Shown here one piece after another: positions 48,516 to 56,621 of a stretch of 56,671 nucleotides of DNA. The DNA comes from JACCTH01 sp035281645 (GTDB taxonomy: Bacteria; Actinomycetota; Acidimicrobiia; Spongiisociales; ZC4RG35). Where the stretch lies: positions 1-56,671 of the forward strand of contig DATEDN010000085.1 of NCBI GenBank assembly GCA_035281645.1, read 5' to 3'. A model generated the notes under the pieces. The model saw nothing but the letters and a program-made list of their open reading frames with translations, was not told the DNA's origin and did not search any database. Position numbers and translations under genes: made by a program. How positions within the stretch are numbered: the first letter of the stretch is position 1; each line of letters begins with the position of its first letter.

Positions 48516-50957
48516 ATGGTTGACCGCATCCCCACTAACGGCGATGGCCTCGGCGCCATCGACATCAACGCCGAGTTGGAGCAGTCCTTTGTCGACTACG
48601 CCATGTCGGTCATCGTTTCTCGCGCCCTCCCGGATGTGCGCGATGGTCTAAAACCGGTGCAGCGACGGATCATCTATTCGATGTTCGAGAACAACATCGG
48701 GCCCACCACCCCGCACCGCAAGTGCGCCAAGGTGGTCGGCGAGGTGATGGGGAACTATCACCCCCACGGCAATCAGGCCATCTATGACGCCCTGGTGCGA
48801 ATGGGCCAAGACTTCTCGATGCGCCACCAGCTCATCGATCCCCAGGGGAACTTCGGAACCATCGACGATCCTCCCGGAGCCGATCGCTACACCGAGTGCC
48901 GGCTCACCCACCTCGCCATGCGACTCCTGGAGGGAATCGGTGAGTCCACGGTCGATTTCGTTGAGAACTACGCGGGTGAATCCGAGGAGCCCACGGTGCT
49001 GCCCGCCCGCTTCCCCAACCTCATGGTCAACGGCAGCCAGGGCATCGCAGTGGGGATGGCCACCAATATTCCTCCCCACAACCTGGGCGAGATGGTCGAA
49101 GCTTGTCTCCATCTGATCGACAATCCCGACGCCGACTCAGAAGAGTTGATGCGCTTCGTCAAAGGGCCTGACTTTCCCACCGGCGGCTACCTGGTGGGCA
49201 GCACCGGAATCAGGGAGTACCTGGCCTCGGGCCGGGGCTCAATCCGGATGCGGGCGGTGGCCGAGCCCCAAGAGGTGAGGAAGGGGAGGACCGCCCTCAT
49301 CGTCACCCAGATGCCCTATCAGGTATCGATCGAGCGAGTGATGGAGAAGATCCGGATCTTGGTCGATGAGAAAAAGCTCTCCGGCGTCGCTGACGTACGT
49401 AACGAATCGGACAACCGCCGCGGGATTCGTCTCGTGATCGAATTGAAGAAGGACGCGGTTCCCCAGGTCGTCCTCAACCAGCTTTACAAGAACACTCCCC
49501 TCCAGGAGAGCTTCGGAGCCAACATGGTGGCCTTGGTCGACGGCATCCCCCGCACCCTCAACTTGGCGGGGATGGTCGGTTACTACCTCGACCACCAGAT
49601 GGAGGTCATCGAGCGCCGGACCCAGCATCGCTTGGGGGAGGCCGAAGCCCGGGCCCACATCCTCGAAGGCCTCATCATCGCCGTCGACAACATCGACGAG
49701 GTGGTGGCGCTGATCCGAGCCTCGAAGGACACTGCCGACGCCCGTTCTCGCCTCCAGGAGCGTTTCGAGCTCTCGGAGATTCAGGCCAATGCCATTCTCG
49801 ACATGCCGCTTCGTCGTCTCACCGCCCTCGAGGTGGGAAAGCTGCGGGAGGAACATGCCGCCCTCATGGAATTGATCGCCGACCTCAAGGCGATCCTGGC
49901 CGACCCGGCTCGGCGGCGGGAGATCATCAAGAGCGACCTGACAGAGATCAAAGAGAAGTTCGCCACTCCTCGCCGGAGCGTGATCATCCCCGACGAGGGC
50001 GACATGTCGCTCGAGGATCTGATCGCCGACGATGAACTGATCGTCACCGTCTCGGCCTCGGGCTACTTGAAATCGGTTCCCGCCAGCACCTATCGCACCC
50101 AGGGGCGGGGAGGGCGAGGGGTCAAGGCGGCGGAGGTCTCAGGCGAGGACGTGGTGTCCCATCTCGTCCACACCACCGCCCATGCCTATCTGCTGATGTT
50201 CACCAACAAGGGTCTGGTCCATCGCATCAAGGCCCACGAGATCCCGCGCAAGGACCGCACTTCGAAGGGGGTCCTCGCCCAGGCGGTGCTGCCGCTCGAG
50301 CCCCAGGAGCGGATTGAGGCAATTATCGACACGCGTAACTACGAAACCGCGCGCTTTCTCGTCATGGTCACCAGGCTGGGGACGGCAAAGAAGACGCTCT
50401 TCCGCGAGTACGAGAGCCGCAACCAAACGCTGGTGGCGATCAAGCTGACTGAGGGCGATGAGGTGGTCTCGGTGCGGACCACCACCGGCGAAAACGACGT
50501 CCTCATCTTCACTCGCAACGGCCAGGGGATCCGCTTTCCCGAGAAGGATTTGCGTCCGATGGGCCGGGCCACGCAAGGGGTACGGGGGATCAAGCTCCGC
50601 CCCGGCGACGAAGTGGTGGCGGCGACATCGTCGGCCGACGGCGAGGACGTCTTGCTGTTGACGTCGAATGGCTATGGAAAGCGCACCTCCATCGAGCAGT
50701 TCCGCGGCCAGGGGCGGGGCGGGATCGGAGTCAAGGCGATCAAGCTGACAAAGGCCCGGGGACATCTGGTGGGAGCACTGGGTGTGACCAAGGGGACGGG
50801 AGTGTTCCTGATCTCCTCCAACGGCAAGGCCATCCGCCAGAAGGCCGACGCCATCAGCCGCCAGCAGCGAGATTCGACCGGGGTGAAGGCGATGCGTCTC
50901 GATCCCGGCACCGAACTGGCGGCGTTCACCGTGGTGCCGCCAGAAGAGGACGAATAG
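48516..50957 (+). CDS. gyrA: DNA gyrase subunit A, variant quinolone pocket
   Basis: 813 residues. Breakage-reunion subunit. Catalytic Tyr in DRYTECRL; FPNLMVNGSQGIAVGMATNI; six-bladed C-terminal wrapping domain with the GyrA-box variant RTQGRGGRGVKA. The helix-4 segment reads YHPHGNQAIYDALVRMGQDF: Asn86-Gln87 occupy E. coli Asp82-Ser83, while Asp91 (E. coli Asp87) is kept. Gln at the Ser83 position is unusual. Co-transcribed with gyrB. Confidence 0.96.
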   Translation: MVDRIPTNGDGLGAIDINAELEQSFVDYAMSVIVSRALPDVRDGLKPVQRRIIYSMFENNIGPTTPHRKCAKVVGEVMGNYHPHGNQAIYDALVRMGQDFSMRHQLIDPQGNFGTIDDPPGADRYTECRLTHLAMRLLEGIGESTVDFVENYAGESEEPTVLPARFPNLMVNGSQGIAVGMATNIPPHNLGEMVEACLHLIDNPDADSEELMRFVKGPDFPTGGYLVGSTGIREYLASGRGSIRMRAVAEPQEVRKGRTALIVTQMPYQVSIERVMEKIRILVDEKKLSGVADVRNESDNRRGIRLVIELKKDAVPQVVLNQLYKNTPLQESFGANMVALVDGIPRTLNLAGMVGYYLDHQMEVIERRTQHRLGEAEARAHILEGLIIAVDNIDEVVALIRASKDTADARSRLQERFELSEIQANAILDMPLRRLTALEVGKLREEHAALMELIADLKAILADPARRREIIKSDLTEIKEKFATPRRSVIIPDEGDMSLEDLIADDELIVTVSASGYLKSVPASTYRTQGRGGRGVKAAEVSGEDVVSHLVHTTAHAYLLMFTNKGLVHRIKAHEIPRKDRTSKGVLAQAVLPLEPQERIEAIIDTRNYETARFLVMVTRLGTAKKTLFREYESRNQTLVAIKLTEGDEVVSVRTTTGENDVLIFTRNGQGIRFPEKDLRPMGRATQGVRGIKLRPGDEVVAATSSADGEDVLLLTSNGYGKRTSIEQFRGQGRGGIGVKAIKLTKARGHLVGALGVTKGTGVFLISSNGKAIRQKADAISRQQRDSTGVKAMRLDPGTELAAFTVVPPEEDE

Positions 50958-50990
50958 ACGGGGTACCCCCGGTAGACTCTTGGTCCTTAC

Positions 50991-51491
50991 ATGACCACGG
51001 TCCGGCGTGTTCGCCGCATCATCCGCAAGATCGACCCGTGGACGGTCCTCAAAGTTTCGGCTCTTCTCAACGTCGTGCTGGGGCTGGGGCTCGTCCTGGG
51101 GTTGGTCATGTTCTGGTCGGTGCTCACCGCCGCTGGCATCCCCGACAAGATCACCGAAGTCTTGGTGAAGATCACCCTCCTCGACGAAGGCGAGAACCCC
51201 TTTGCCAACACCGAGCGCTTTCTGCGGGCCGCCGTCTTTGGATCAGTGGTTTGGGCGGTGCTTTCGACCGGGTTTATGACTTTGGCGGCTGTGATGTACA
51301 ACCTGGTGACCGATGTTGTCGGCGGCGTCGAGGTGGTGGTCCTGGAAGAGTCACTCGCCCCCTTGAGTGTGGCCACCGCCCCCGCGCGGCGCTTTACGCC
51401 GGCCACGCCAGCTACTTCGCTGGGTAACGGCAAACCGGAACCAGCCTTGGCCGACGAGCCCACCGAAGAGACCACCCCCGCCATCCCCTGA
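50991..51491 (+). CDS. DUF3566 membrane protein
   Basis: 166 residues. Two helices (about 26-50, LNVVLGLGLVLGLVMFWSVL, and 80-105, FGSVVWAVLSTGFMTLAAVM) surround a central soluble loop; the N-terminus RRVRRIIRKIDPWTVLKVS is the DUF3566 signature. The C-terminal tail is Pro/Thr-rich. This family follows gyrA in most actinobacteria (Rv0007); its role is unknown, with links proposed to cell division in mycobacteria (CwsA is nearby there). 33 bases after gyrA. Confidence 0.88.
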   Translation: MTTVRRVRRIIRKIDPWTVLKVSALLNVVLGLGLVLGLVMFWSVLTAAGIPDKITEVLVKITLLDEGENPFANTERFLRAAVFGSVVWAVLSTGFMTLAAVMYNLVTDVVGGVEVVVLEESLAPLSVATAPARRFTPATPATSLGNGKPEPALADEPTEETTPAIP

Positions 51492-51496
51492 CTATT

Positions 51497-51556
51497 GCGA
51501 ACCCAGGGTTGTAGGCCGCGCTCAGCGCGGATAACGGTCCGGAGAACGACGGCCTA
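51497..51556. terminator. Bidirectional terminator region with partial repeat family A
   Basis: Begins with GCGAACCCAGGGTT, the first 14 bases of repeat family A, then a nested stem: inner CCGCGC-TCA-GCGCGG (51516-51530) and outer TAGGCCG (51512-51518) with CGGCCTA (51550-51556). It lies between convergent genes and may end both transcripts. Confidence 0.6.
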
Positions 51557-52207
51557 GGACTTGATCGCCGCCACCAGGCCCATGGCCTCGGCCCGGGACA
51601 GATACGTCTGGGGTGAATCCCACACCCGGACGATTCCGGCTGGGGGCACCAGGGCGACCCCGGCGGCGAGAGCGATCGTGGTCAAGAAGAGGTAATCATC
51701 GACCACGGCCTGGCGGGTGCCGTTGCCCTCCACCAGCACCGATGCCCAGCCCGGGGGCGCCGTGGCCTCGACCACTCTCACCGGCAGCTCCACCAATTCC
51801 ACCCCCGAGAGACCTCCCACCGGGGGCGGGAATCCGACCTTGATCGGTCCCGACCCATTCGGCCCGGGACGGGCCACCGATACCCGGGTCACGGCCGTGC
51901 CTTGCGACTCGAGCCGAGCGGCCATCGCCAGTCCCAGGCCCAAAAGGGAGGCGCCCACGACCGCCGGTACCGGGCTTACATCGATCTCGGCCGCCGATAA
52001 TGCCGCGGCTCCGATTCGAGCGGCGACGGCGAAGGCATCGGGACCTGGGCTCACCACCAGATCGAATCCCTCCGGCGTCTCGACCTTCTCGATCACCGAC
52101 GAGGAAGGTGGGCCGAGAAAAGCCACCCGCTCAACGGAAGACTCCGAGCGCAGGACGTGGGCGATTCGAAGGTCGCGGTCGTGGTCGGCGAGGACCAGAA
52201 CCTTCAA
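51554..52207 (-). CDS. Hypothetical protein, Ala/Val/Pro-rich
   Basis: 217 residues starting (TTG) KVLVLADHDRDLRIAHVLRS. The alternation of short hydrophobic strands and helices (VERVAFLGPP, FDLVVSPGPDAFAVAARIGA, VVGASLLGLGLAMAARLESQ) suggests a Rossmann-like fold, but I find no cofactor motif. Family unknown. The TTG start overlaps the stop of the 40-codon gene upstream (TTGA). A longer frame runs through that small gene in another phase and is not supported. Confidence 0.6.
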   Translation of the reverse strand: MKVLVLADHDRDLRIAHVLRSESSVERVAFLGPPSSSVIEKVETPEGFDLVVSPGPDAFAVAARIGAAALSAAEIDVSPVPAVVGASLLGLGLAMAARLESQGTAVTRVSVARPGPNGSGPIKVGFPPPVGGLSGVELVELPVRVVEATAPPGWASVLVEGNGTRQAVVDDYLFLTTIALAAGVALVPPAGIVRVWDSPQTYLSRAEAMGLVAAIKS

Positions 52208-52326
52208 CTGAGGGAGACCGGCTCCCAGGCCTCGGTTGCCGTGTTCTCTTTGATTCTCTTCTGGAGCAATGTGGCAAAGACGGCGGTCAGAGCTCCCACG
52301 GCGATGATGATCGGCAAAGGCTTCAC
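52204..52326 (-). CDS. 40-residue single-span membrane peptide (possibly DLW-39-like)
   Basis: Reads (GTG) KPLPIIIAVGALTAVFATLL then QKRIKENTATEAWEPVSLS, TGA. One helix followed by a charged amphipathic tail. It overlaps the downstream gene as TTGA, the window's standard coupling. Actinobacteria often carry a roughly 40-residue DLW-39 family protein with one helix and a Trp-containing acidic tail near gyrA-DUF3566; size, place and layout agree, but the DLW motif itself is absent, so the link is tentative. Confidence 0.6.
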   Translation of the reverse strand: MKPLPIIIAVGALTAVFATLLQKRIKENTATEAWEPVSLS

Positions 52327-52410
52327 CCTGAGAGTCTATGGCGCAGGGGCGAAAAAGTAAGGCGATACCCCAAAAGCGGCGTTTCCTTGCCACCTCGCTA
52401 AAACTGCCGG

Positions 52411-53304
52411 GTGCGGATTGCCACTTGGAACGTGAATTCGCTGGCCGCGCGGGTGCCGGCGATCGAGCAGTGGCTCGAACGGGCCGCCCCGGATGTTCTG
52501 CTTATGCAGGAAACGAAACTGGCCGACGAGCAAGTCCCCGAGCTGCCCTTCCGGATGGCCGGCTACGAGGTCGCCCATCATGGCGAGGGGCGATGGAACG
52601 GGGTGGCCATCGCCAGTCGTCTCGGGATCTCCGAAATCGTCACCAACTTTGGTGACGGCCCCGTCCGCGACAGCCGTCAATCATCTGGTCGCGGCGCGGC
52701 CGAAGAGGACTTCAACCCCTTCGACGAGGCACGGATGATGAGCGCGATATGTGGAGGCATCCGCTTCGTCAGTCTCTATGCCCCCAACGGCCGGGTCCTC
52801 GACTCACCCTTCTACGAGGGCAAGCTGGCGTGGTACGAGCGGCTCCATCGCTGGTTGGTCGAAGGCCGCTCGCCCACAGAGCCACTTGTGGTGGGTGGTG
52901 ACTTCAATGCCACTCCGGCAGACGATGACGTCTGGGATCCGGCAGCCGCCCATGGCGGCACGCACGTCTCCCCGAGAGAACGCCGAGCCCTCCAGACCCT
53001 GCGCGACTGGGGGCTGGCCGACCTCTACCGCCGCCATAGTCCCCAGCCCGGACGCTTCACCTGGTGGGACTACCGGGCAGGGATGTTCCACAAGAACAAG
53101 GGGATGCGAATCGACCTCCTGTATGCCACGACCCCGGTGGCTGAGCGCAGCGTCTGGTCCGAGATCGATCGGGAGGCGAGAAAAGGACCTCCGACTCCGT
53201 CCGATCACGCGCCCGTAGTAGTCGACCTCGACGAGCCGGGAGCCCACTTCGATGCCGATTGGGAAGGAGCGCTGGAGCGAATCGCGAAACGCAGCAAGAA
53301 ATAG
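52411..53304 (+). CDS. xthA: Exodeoxyribonuclease III
   Basis: 297 residues. Mg-dependent AP endonuclease/3' exonuclease. Motifs: RIATWNVNSLAARVPAIEQW (Asn), LLMQETKLAD (metal Glu), LYAPNGRVLDSPFYEGKLAW (catalytic Tyr), VVGGDFNATPADDDVWDP, FTWWDYRAGMFHKNKGMRID and TPSDHAPVVVD (Asp-His). An insert (GRGAAEEDFNPFDEARMMSA) is seen in many actinobacterial members. GTG start at 52411. Confidence 0.94.
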   Translation: MRIATWNVNSLAARVPAIEQWLERAAPDVLLMQETKLADEQVPELPFRMAGYEVAHHGEGRWNGVAIASRLGISEIVTNFGDGPVRDSRQSSGRGAAEEDFNPFDEARMMSAICGGIRFVSLYAPNGRVLDSPFYEGKLAWYERLHRWLVEGRSPTEPLVVGGDFNATPADDDVWDPAAAHGGTHVSPRERRALQTLRDWGLADLYRRHSPQPGRFTWWDYRAGMFHKNKGMRIDLLYATTPVAERSVWSEIDREARKGPPTPSDHAPVVVDLDEPGAHFDADWEGALERIAKRSKK

Positions 53305-53306
53305 CG

Positions 53307-53720
53307 CTAGGCGCGGTCGGTGATCTGCTGCACGGCCCAGCGGTTGCCGTCGGGATCACTGAAGTAAACGAAGCCCACATTGTTGAGATCGTCGCCTTCT
53401 TGCATCGGGCGCAGGCCGTCCTGACCGTAAACCTGAACTTCGGTGGCTTGCACTCCCCGCGAAATCAACTCGGCGTGGGCCCGCTGAATGTCGGAAACGA
53501 CCAGTTGGAGACCCTCAAGCGAACCCGGAGCCATGTTGCCGAGACCTTTGCCGATGACGATCGAACATCCCGAGCCCGGTGGGGTGAGCTGGACAACGCG
53601 GAGATCGTCGCTGATGCGGGAGTCGTGATCGACGTGGAAGCCCAGGCCCTTCTCGTAGAAAACTTTCGATCGGTCGACGTCGGACACTGGTACGACCACG
53701 ACCTCGAGGGTCCAGTTCAT
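53307..53720 (-). CDS. VOC family (glyoxalase-like) protein
   Basis: 137 residues in two beta-alpha-beta-beta-beta modules: LEVVVVPVSDVDRSKVFYEK then GLGFHVDHD, and LEGLQLVVSDIQRAHAELIS then VYFSDPDGNRWAVQQI. Matches glyoxalase/bleomycin-resistance/dioxygenase fold proteins; substrate unknown. Convergent with xthA, 2 bases apart. The upstream threonine-dehydratase-like gene ends immediately before its ATG (TGAATG). Confidence 0.87.
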   Translation of the reverse strand: MNWTLEVVVVPVSDVDRSKVFYEKGLGFHVDHDSRISDDLRVVQLTPPGSGCSIVIGKGLGNMAPGSLEGLQLVVSDIQRAHAELISRGVQATEVQVYGQDGLRPMQEGDDLNNVGFVYFSDPDGNRWAVQQITDRA

Positions 53721-54689
53721 TCAGTCCCCTCTCGCTAAGAGCGCCTGCAACTGAGCCCGGCTGACGTTTCCCCCGCTCATCACCACCGCCACCCGTTTTC
53801 CCGCCAGATCTTGTTTGAGCTTGAGGGCGGCGGCGGTCGAGGCCGCACCCGAAGCCTCGACCATGTTTCGGGTGGCGTCGATCAGTCGGAGCTGGGCGTC
53901 GAGGATCTCGTCGTCGCTGACCAGGATGAAGTCATCGAGTAGTTCCCAAAGAATCGTCTGCGGCAGTTCGAAAGGGGCCCTCGTCGCCAGTCCCTCGGCG
54001 ATGGTCTCACATTTGTCTTCCACCAAGGCCCGTTCCATCCAGGAGCGATAAGCAGCGGGAGCCTGAGCCGACTGCACTCCGATGACGCGGCTCGAAGGAT
54101 CGACGGCGCGGGCAACAATCGATGCCCCGGCGGCGCCACTTCCCCCGCCTATGGGAACGATCAGCACCTCGATCGTTGGCTCTTGCTCGAGAATCTCGAG
54201 TGAGGAGGTGGCGACTCCCGCGATTAGGTGAGGTTCATTTCCGGAGTCGATGTAGCGAAAACCGCGCTCGCTTGCCAGCTCTTGGCAGTAGGCCTTGGCG
54301 TCATCGAAATCATGCCCGTGCTCGACGAGTTCAGCCCCCAGCCCTTGCATCGAAGCCATCTTGGCGGGGTTGGCTCGCTCGGGGACGCAAATGACTGCCT
54401 TCACGCCGAAGAGGCGAGCGGCGAAGGCGATCGATTGCCCGTGATTGCCGGTCGAGGCGGTGGTCACCCCCCGATGCCGTTCGTCCTCCGTCAGCTGCGA
54501 GATGAGATTGATGCCGCCGCGCACCTTGAAAGCCCCGATCGGCTGATGGTTCTCGTGTTTGACGAAGACCTCGGTGCCCAGCATGTCGGTGAGCACCGGA
54601 TAGGAAAAGAGGGGCGTCGGGTTGAGATAGGGAGCAATTCGTCGACGCGCCGCCAGCACGTCGGCGAAGGTTGGAATGTCCCAGCCCAT
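53721..54689 (-). CDS. PLP-dependent threonine/serine dehydratase-like enzyme
   Basis: 322 residues, fold type II PLP enzyme of the threonine ammonia-lyase / serine racemase group. The PLP Lys is in GAFKVRGGINL; TTASTGNHGQSIAFAARLFG binds the substrate; VLIVPIGGGSGAAGASIVAR is the Gly-rich phosphate loop; VVMSGGNVSRAQL is near the end. No C-terminal regulatory ACT domain, so it resembles the catabolic (TdcB-like) or racemase forms. ATG at 54689 overlaps the preceding small gene (TGATG). Confidence 0.88.
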   Translation of the reverse strand: MGWDIPTFADVLAARRRIAPYLNPTPLFSYPVLTDMLGTEVFVKHENHQPIGAFKVRGGINLISQLTEDERHRGVTTASTGNHGQSIAFAARLFGVKAVICVPERANPAKMASMQGLGAELVEHGHDFDDAKAYCQELASERGFRYIDSGNEPHLIAGVATSSLEILEQEPTIEVLIVPIGGGSGAAGASIVARAVDPSSRVIGVQSAQAPAAYRSWMERALVEDKCETIAEGLATRAPFELPQTILWELLDDFILVSDDEILDAQLRLIDATRNMVEASGAASTAAALKLKQDLAGKRVAVVMSGGNVSRAQLQALLARGD

Positions 54690-54811
54690 CAGCCGCCGGT
54701 GGTACGGAGCTTGTCTTTGGCCTTCTTCTCTTTCTTCTCTTGACGTTTCTGCTTGGGGTCCTTGGCCGGGGCTTTCTTGTTGTTCCGGCCGCCTTTGTCC
54801 TTGTTCGCCAT
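54689..54811 (-). CDS. 40-residue Lys-rich protein, unknown function
   Basis: MANKDKGGRNNKKAPAKDPK then QKRQEKKEKKAKDKLRTTGG, TGA. Nearly half the residues are Lys or Arg and no hydrophobic core exists, so it should be disordered and nucleic-acid-seeking. A strong GGAGG lies 5 bases before the ATG, and the stop overlaps the dehydratase start (TGATG). Comparable tiny basic proteins occur in many actinobacteria without a known role. Confidence 0.65.
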   Translation of the reverse strand: MANKDKGGRNNKKAPAKDPKQKRQEKKEKKAKDKLRTTGG

Positions 54812-54840
54812 GGCTACCTCCGTTGTCGGACCCATTCTGC

Positions 54841-55344
54841 TCAGTTGGCGAAGCGACGGCGACCCAATAGCCAGACGGCTCCGACGACGACGAGCGCCCC
54901 GGCGCCCAACCCGACCGCCTGCCAGTCGAAGTTGGACGGCGGAGAGGTGGCGACAGAGGGTGGAGTCCCGGGGCCGAGCGCCTTGATGGCGAGGTCGGCG
55001 TCAGTGGTGGAGCAGAGGTTCGATGTGAAGAATCCCTGATCGTCGTTGGCGAAGATCGCCATCCGGGTTCCGACGTTGGCATCGATCCCACAGGCGGCGC
55101 TGTTGTTGGCCGTGACCACTTCCACCTGGGCCGGAACCTCGCCTGCCAAGACAGTGTCGACGTCGAAAGTCAGGGTGTGGTCGCTCCCTCCGGGGACCAC
55201 TCCCGACATCGTGCCGACGAAGGCGATCGGCCCAAATTCGAGCATCTCCTCTGGTGTGGCGACCATGCAGCTGCATCCGTGAGCCGGGCTGGCCAGGAAG
55301 AGCATCGAGGCGGCCAGGAACAGGAAAGGCAAGAGTTTTCGCAT
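54841..55344 (-). CDS. Secreted membrane-anchored NTR/TIMP-like domain protein
   Basis: 167 residues. A signal peptide (RKLLPFLFLAASMLFLASPA) is followed at once by HGCSCMVATPEEMLEFG, the CxC start typical of the TIMP/netrin (NTR) fold, with further Cys in NNSAACGIDA and TSNLCSTTD that could pair with it. A Pro/Ser linker leads to a C-terminal helix (VGLGAGALVVVGAVWLLG) and RRR, a membrane anchor without LPXTG. Function in bacteria is unknown. Confidence 0.75.
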   Translation of the reverse strand: MRKLLPFLFLAASMLFLASPAHGCSCMVATPEEMLEFGPIAFVGTMSGVVPGGSDHTLTFDVDTVLAGEVPAQVEVVTANNSAACGIDANVGTRMAIFANDDQGFFTSNLCSTTDADLAIKALGPGTPPSVATSPPSNFDWQAVGLGAGALVVVGAVWLLGRRRFAN

Positions 55345-55528
55345 GGTCCTCTGACGTCCTTCTGGCGGCATCGGTTCCCGACGGGCGACGTGCAGGGGGC
55401 CAATGCCGACGACGTCACCAGTCAAATCGAGTTCCTGCCTACAGAGGCTGCTCAAAGGGCCGGGCGTTGGGAGGAGAACGCACCATCACTCAAACCCCGC
55501 CGCCACTACTTGAGCGAGCTGGTCTGAC

Positions 55529-56488
55529 CTAAGCCGAGCGCTTGGCCCGGGTCTGGTCGACGCTGGCCTTGAGGGCATCCAACAGATTGGTGACGGTGGC
55601 TGGTTCTTCCTCGGCCGGTGCAAGCTCGATCTCGTTGCCTTCGATCTTGGCATCGATGGCGTCTTCCAATCGTTGCCGATAGCTGTCCTCGAATTCTGAT
55701 GGGTCGAACTCACCCGCGAGGTGGTCGATCAAGAGACGAGCCATCTTCAACTCTTCGGCTGAGATCCGGCTGTTGTCTTTGAGTTGCTCGAAGTCGGGGA
55801 CTCTGATCTCGTCGGGCCAGTTCATGGTTTCCAGCACCAGCAGATCTTCCTTGACCCGAAGCGTGCAGAGACGCTCCTTCTCTCTGATCGTGACCTTGGC
55901 CACAGCCACTCGTCCCGATTCCGTCAGCGCCCGCAAAAAGAGCTTGTACGCCTTGGCCCCCACCTTGCTCGGAGCGACGAAGTAGGACTTCTCGAAATAG
56001 ATGGGATCGATCTCGGTGGCGTCGACGATTTTCACCACGTCGATCGTTCGCGCGCTCTCGGGGGCGATCTGCTCGAGCTCCTCGGGAGTGAAGACGACGT
56101 ACTTCCCTTTCTCGTACTCGTAGCCCTTGACGATGTCGTCCCAGTCAACCTCTCGGCCGGTCTTGCTCGACACCCGCTTGTACTGGATTCGGGACTTGTC
56201 TTTTCCAGAGAGCAGATGGAATGCGATATCCCGATCCTCGGTGGCTGTGTAGAGGCCGACCGGAATCGTGATGAGACCGAACGTGATCGCCCCGCTCCAA
56301 ATCGAGCGTTTGGTTGTGGCTGCCTTCGCCCGCTTGCGGCCTTTCGTGGGCCGCTCTTGGGCGTGGCCGTTGGAGAGGGCTTTGATCAACTCCGTCCGGC
56401 TCATTTGCGATCTGCCGGGCACGTCGGCTTTCTGGGCCTTCTCGTAAAGCTCCGATTTCGTCAGATCCTGCAGGGATTTCTTGGCCAT
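55529..56488 (-). CDS. ku: Ku protein with N-terminal SAP-like domain
   Basis: 319 residues. Non-homologous end-joining Ku: KRSIWSGAITFGLITIPVGL, FHLLSGKDKSRIQYKRVSSK, KGYEYEKGKYVVFTPEELEQ and RALTESGRVAVAKVTIREKE are the core homodimer ring. Residues 1-40 (LQDLTKSELYEKAQKADVPG ... RTELIKALS) look like a SAP or Rho-N helix-extension-helix DNA-binding module, then a basic linker to about residue 60. SAP modules in bacterial Ku are usually C-terminal. No ligD in the window. Confidence 0.92.
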   Translation of the reverse strand: MAKKSLQDLTKSELYEKAQKADVPGRSQMSRTELIKALSNGHAQERPTKGRKRAKAATTKRSIWSGAITFGLITIPVGLYTATEDRDIAFHLLSGKDKSRIQYKRVSSKTGREVDWDDIVKGYEYEKGKYVVFTPEELEQIAPESARTIDVVKIVDATEIDPIYFEKSYFVAPSKVGAKAYKLFLRALTESGRVAVAKVTIREKERLCTLRVKEDLLVLETMNWPDEIRVPDFEQLKDNSRISAEELKMARLLIDHLAGEFDPSEFEDSYRQRLEDAIDAKIEGNEIELAPAEEEPATVTNLLDALKASVDQTRAKRSA

Positions 56489-56546
56489 TCCAACTCCGAT
56501 CGGGATGAGAAAATACCCGTCGAGCGGGAGATCAAAACCAAAGCGG

Positions 56547-56621
56547 TGGGCCCACGTGGACTTGAACCACGGACCTCGTCCTTATCAGGGACGCGCTCTA
56601 ACCGAGCTGAGCTATGGGCCC
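56547..56621 (-). tRNA. tRNA-Ile (anticodon GAT)
   Basis: On the minus strand the acceptor GGGCCCA pairs with TGGGCCC. The D arm is GCTC..GAGC and the anticodon stem CGTCC/GGACG encloses loop CTGATAA with GAT. The T arm is CGTGG-TTCAAGT-CCACG. Discriminator A, no encoded CCA, 75 nt. It lies upstream of Ku on the same strand. Confidence 0.95.
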
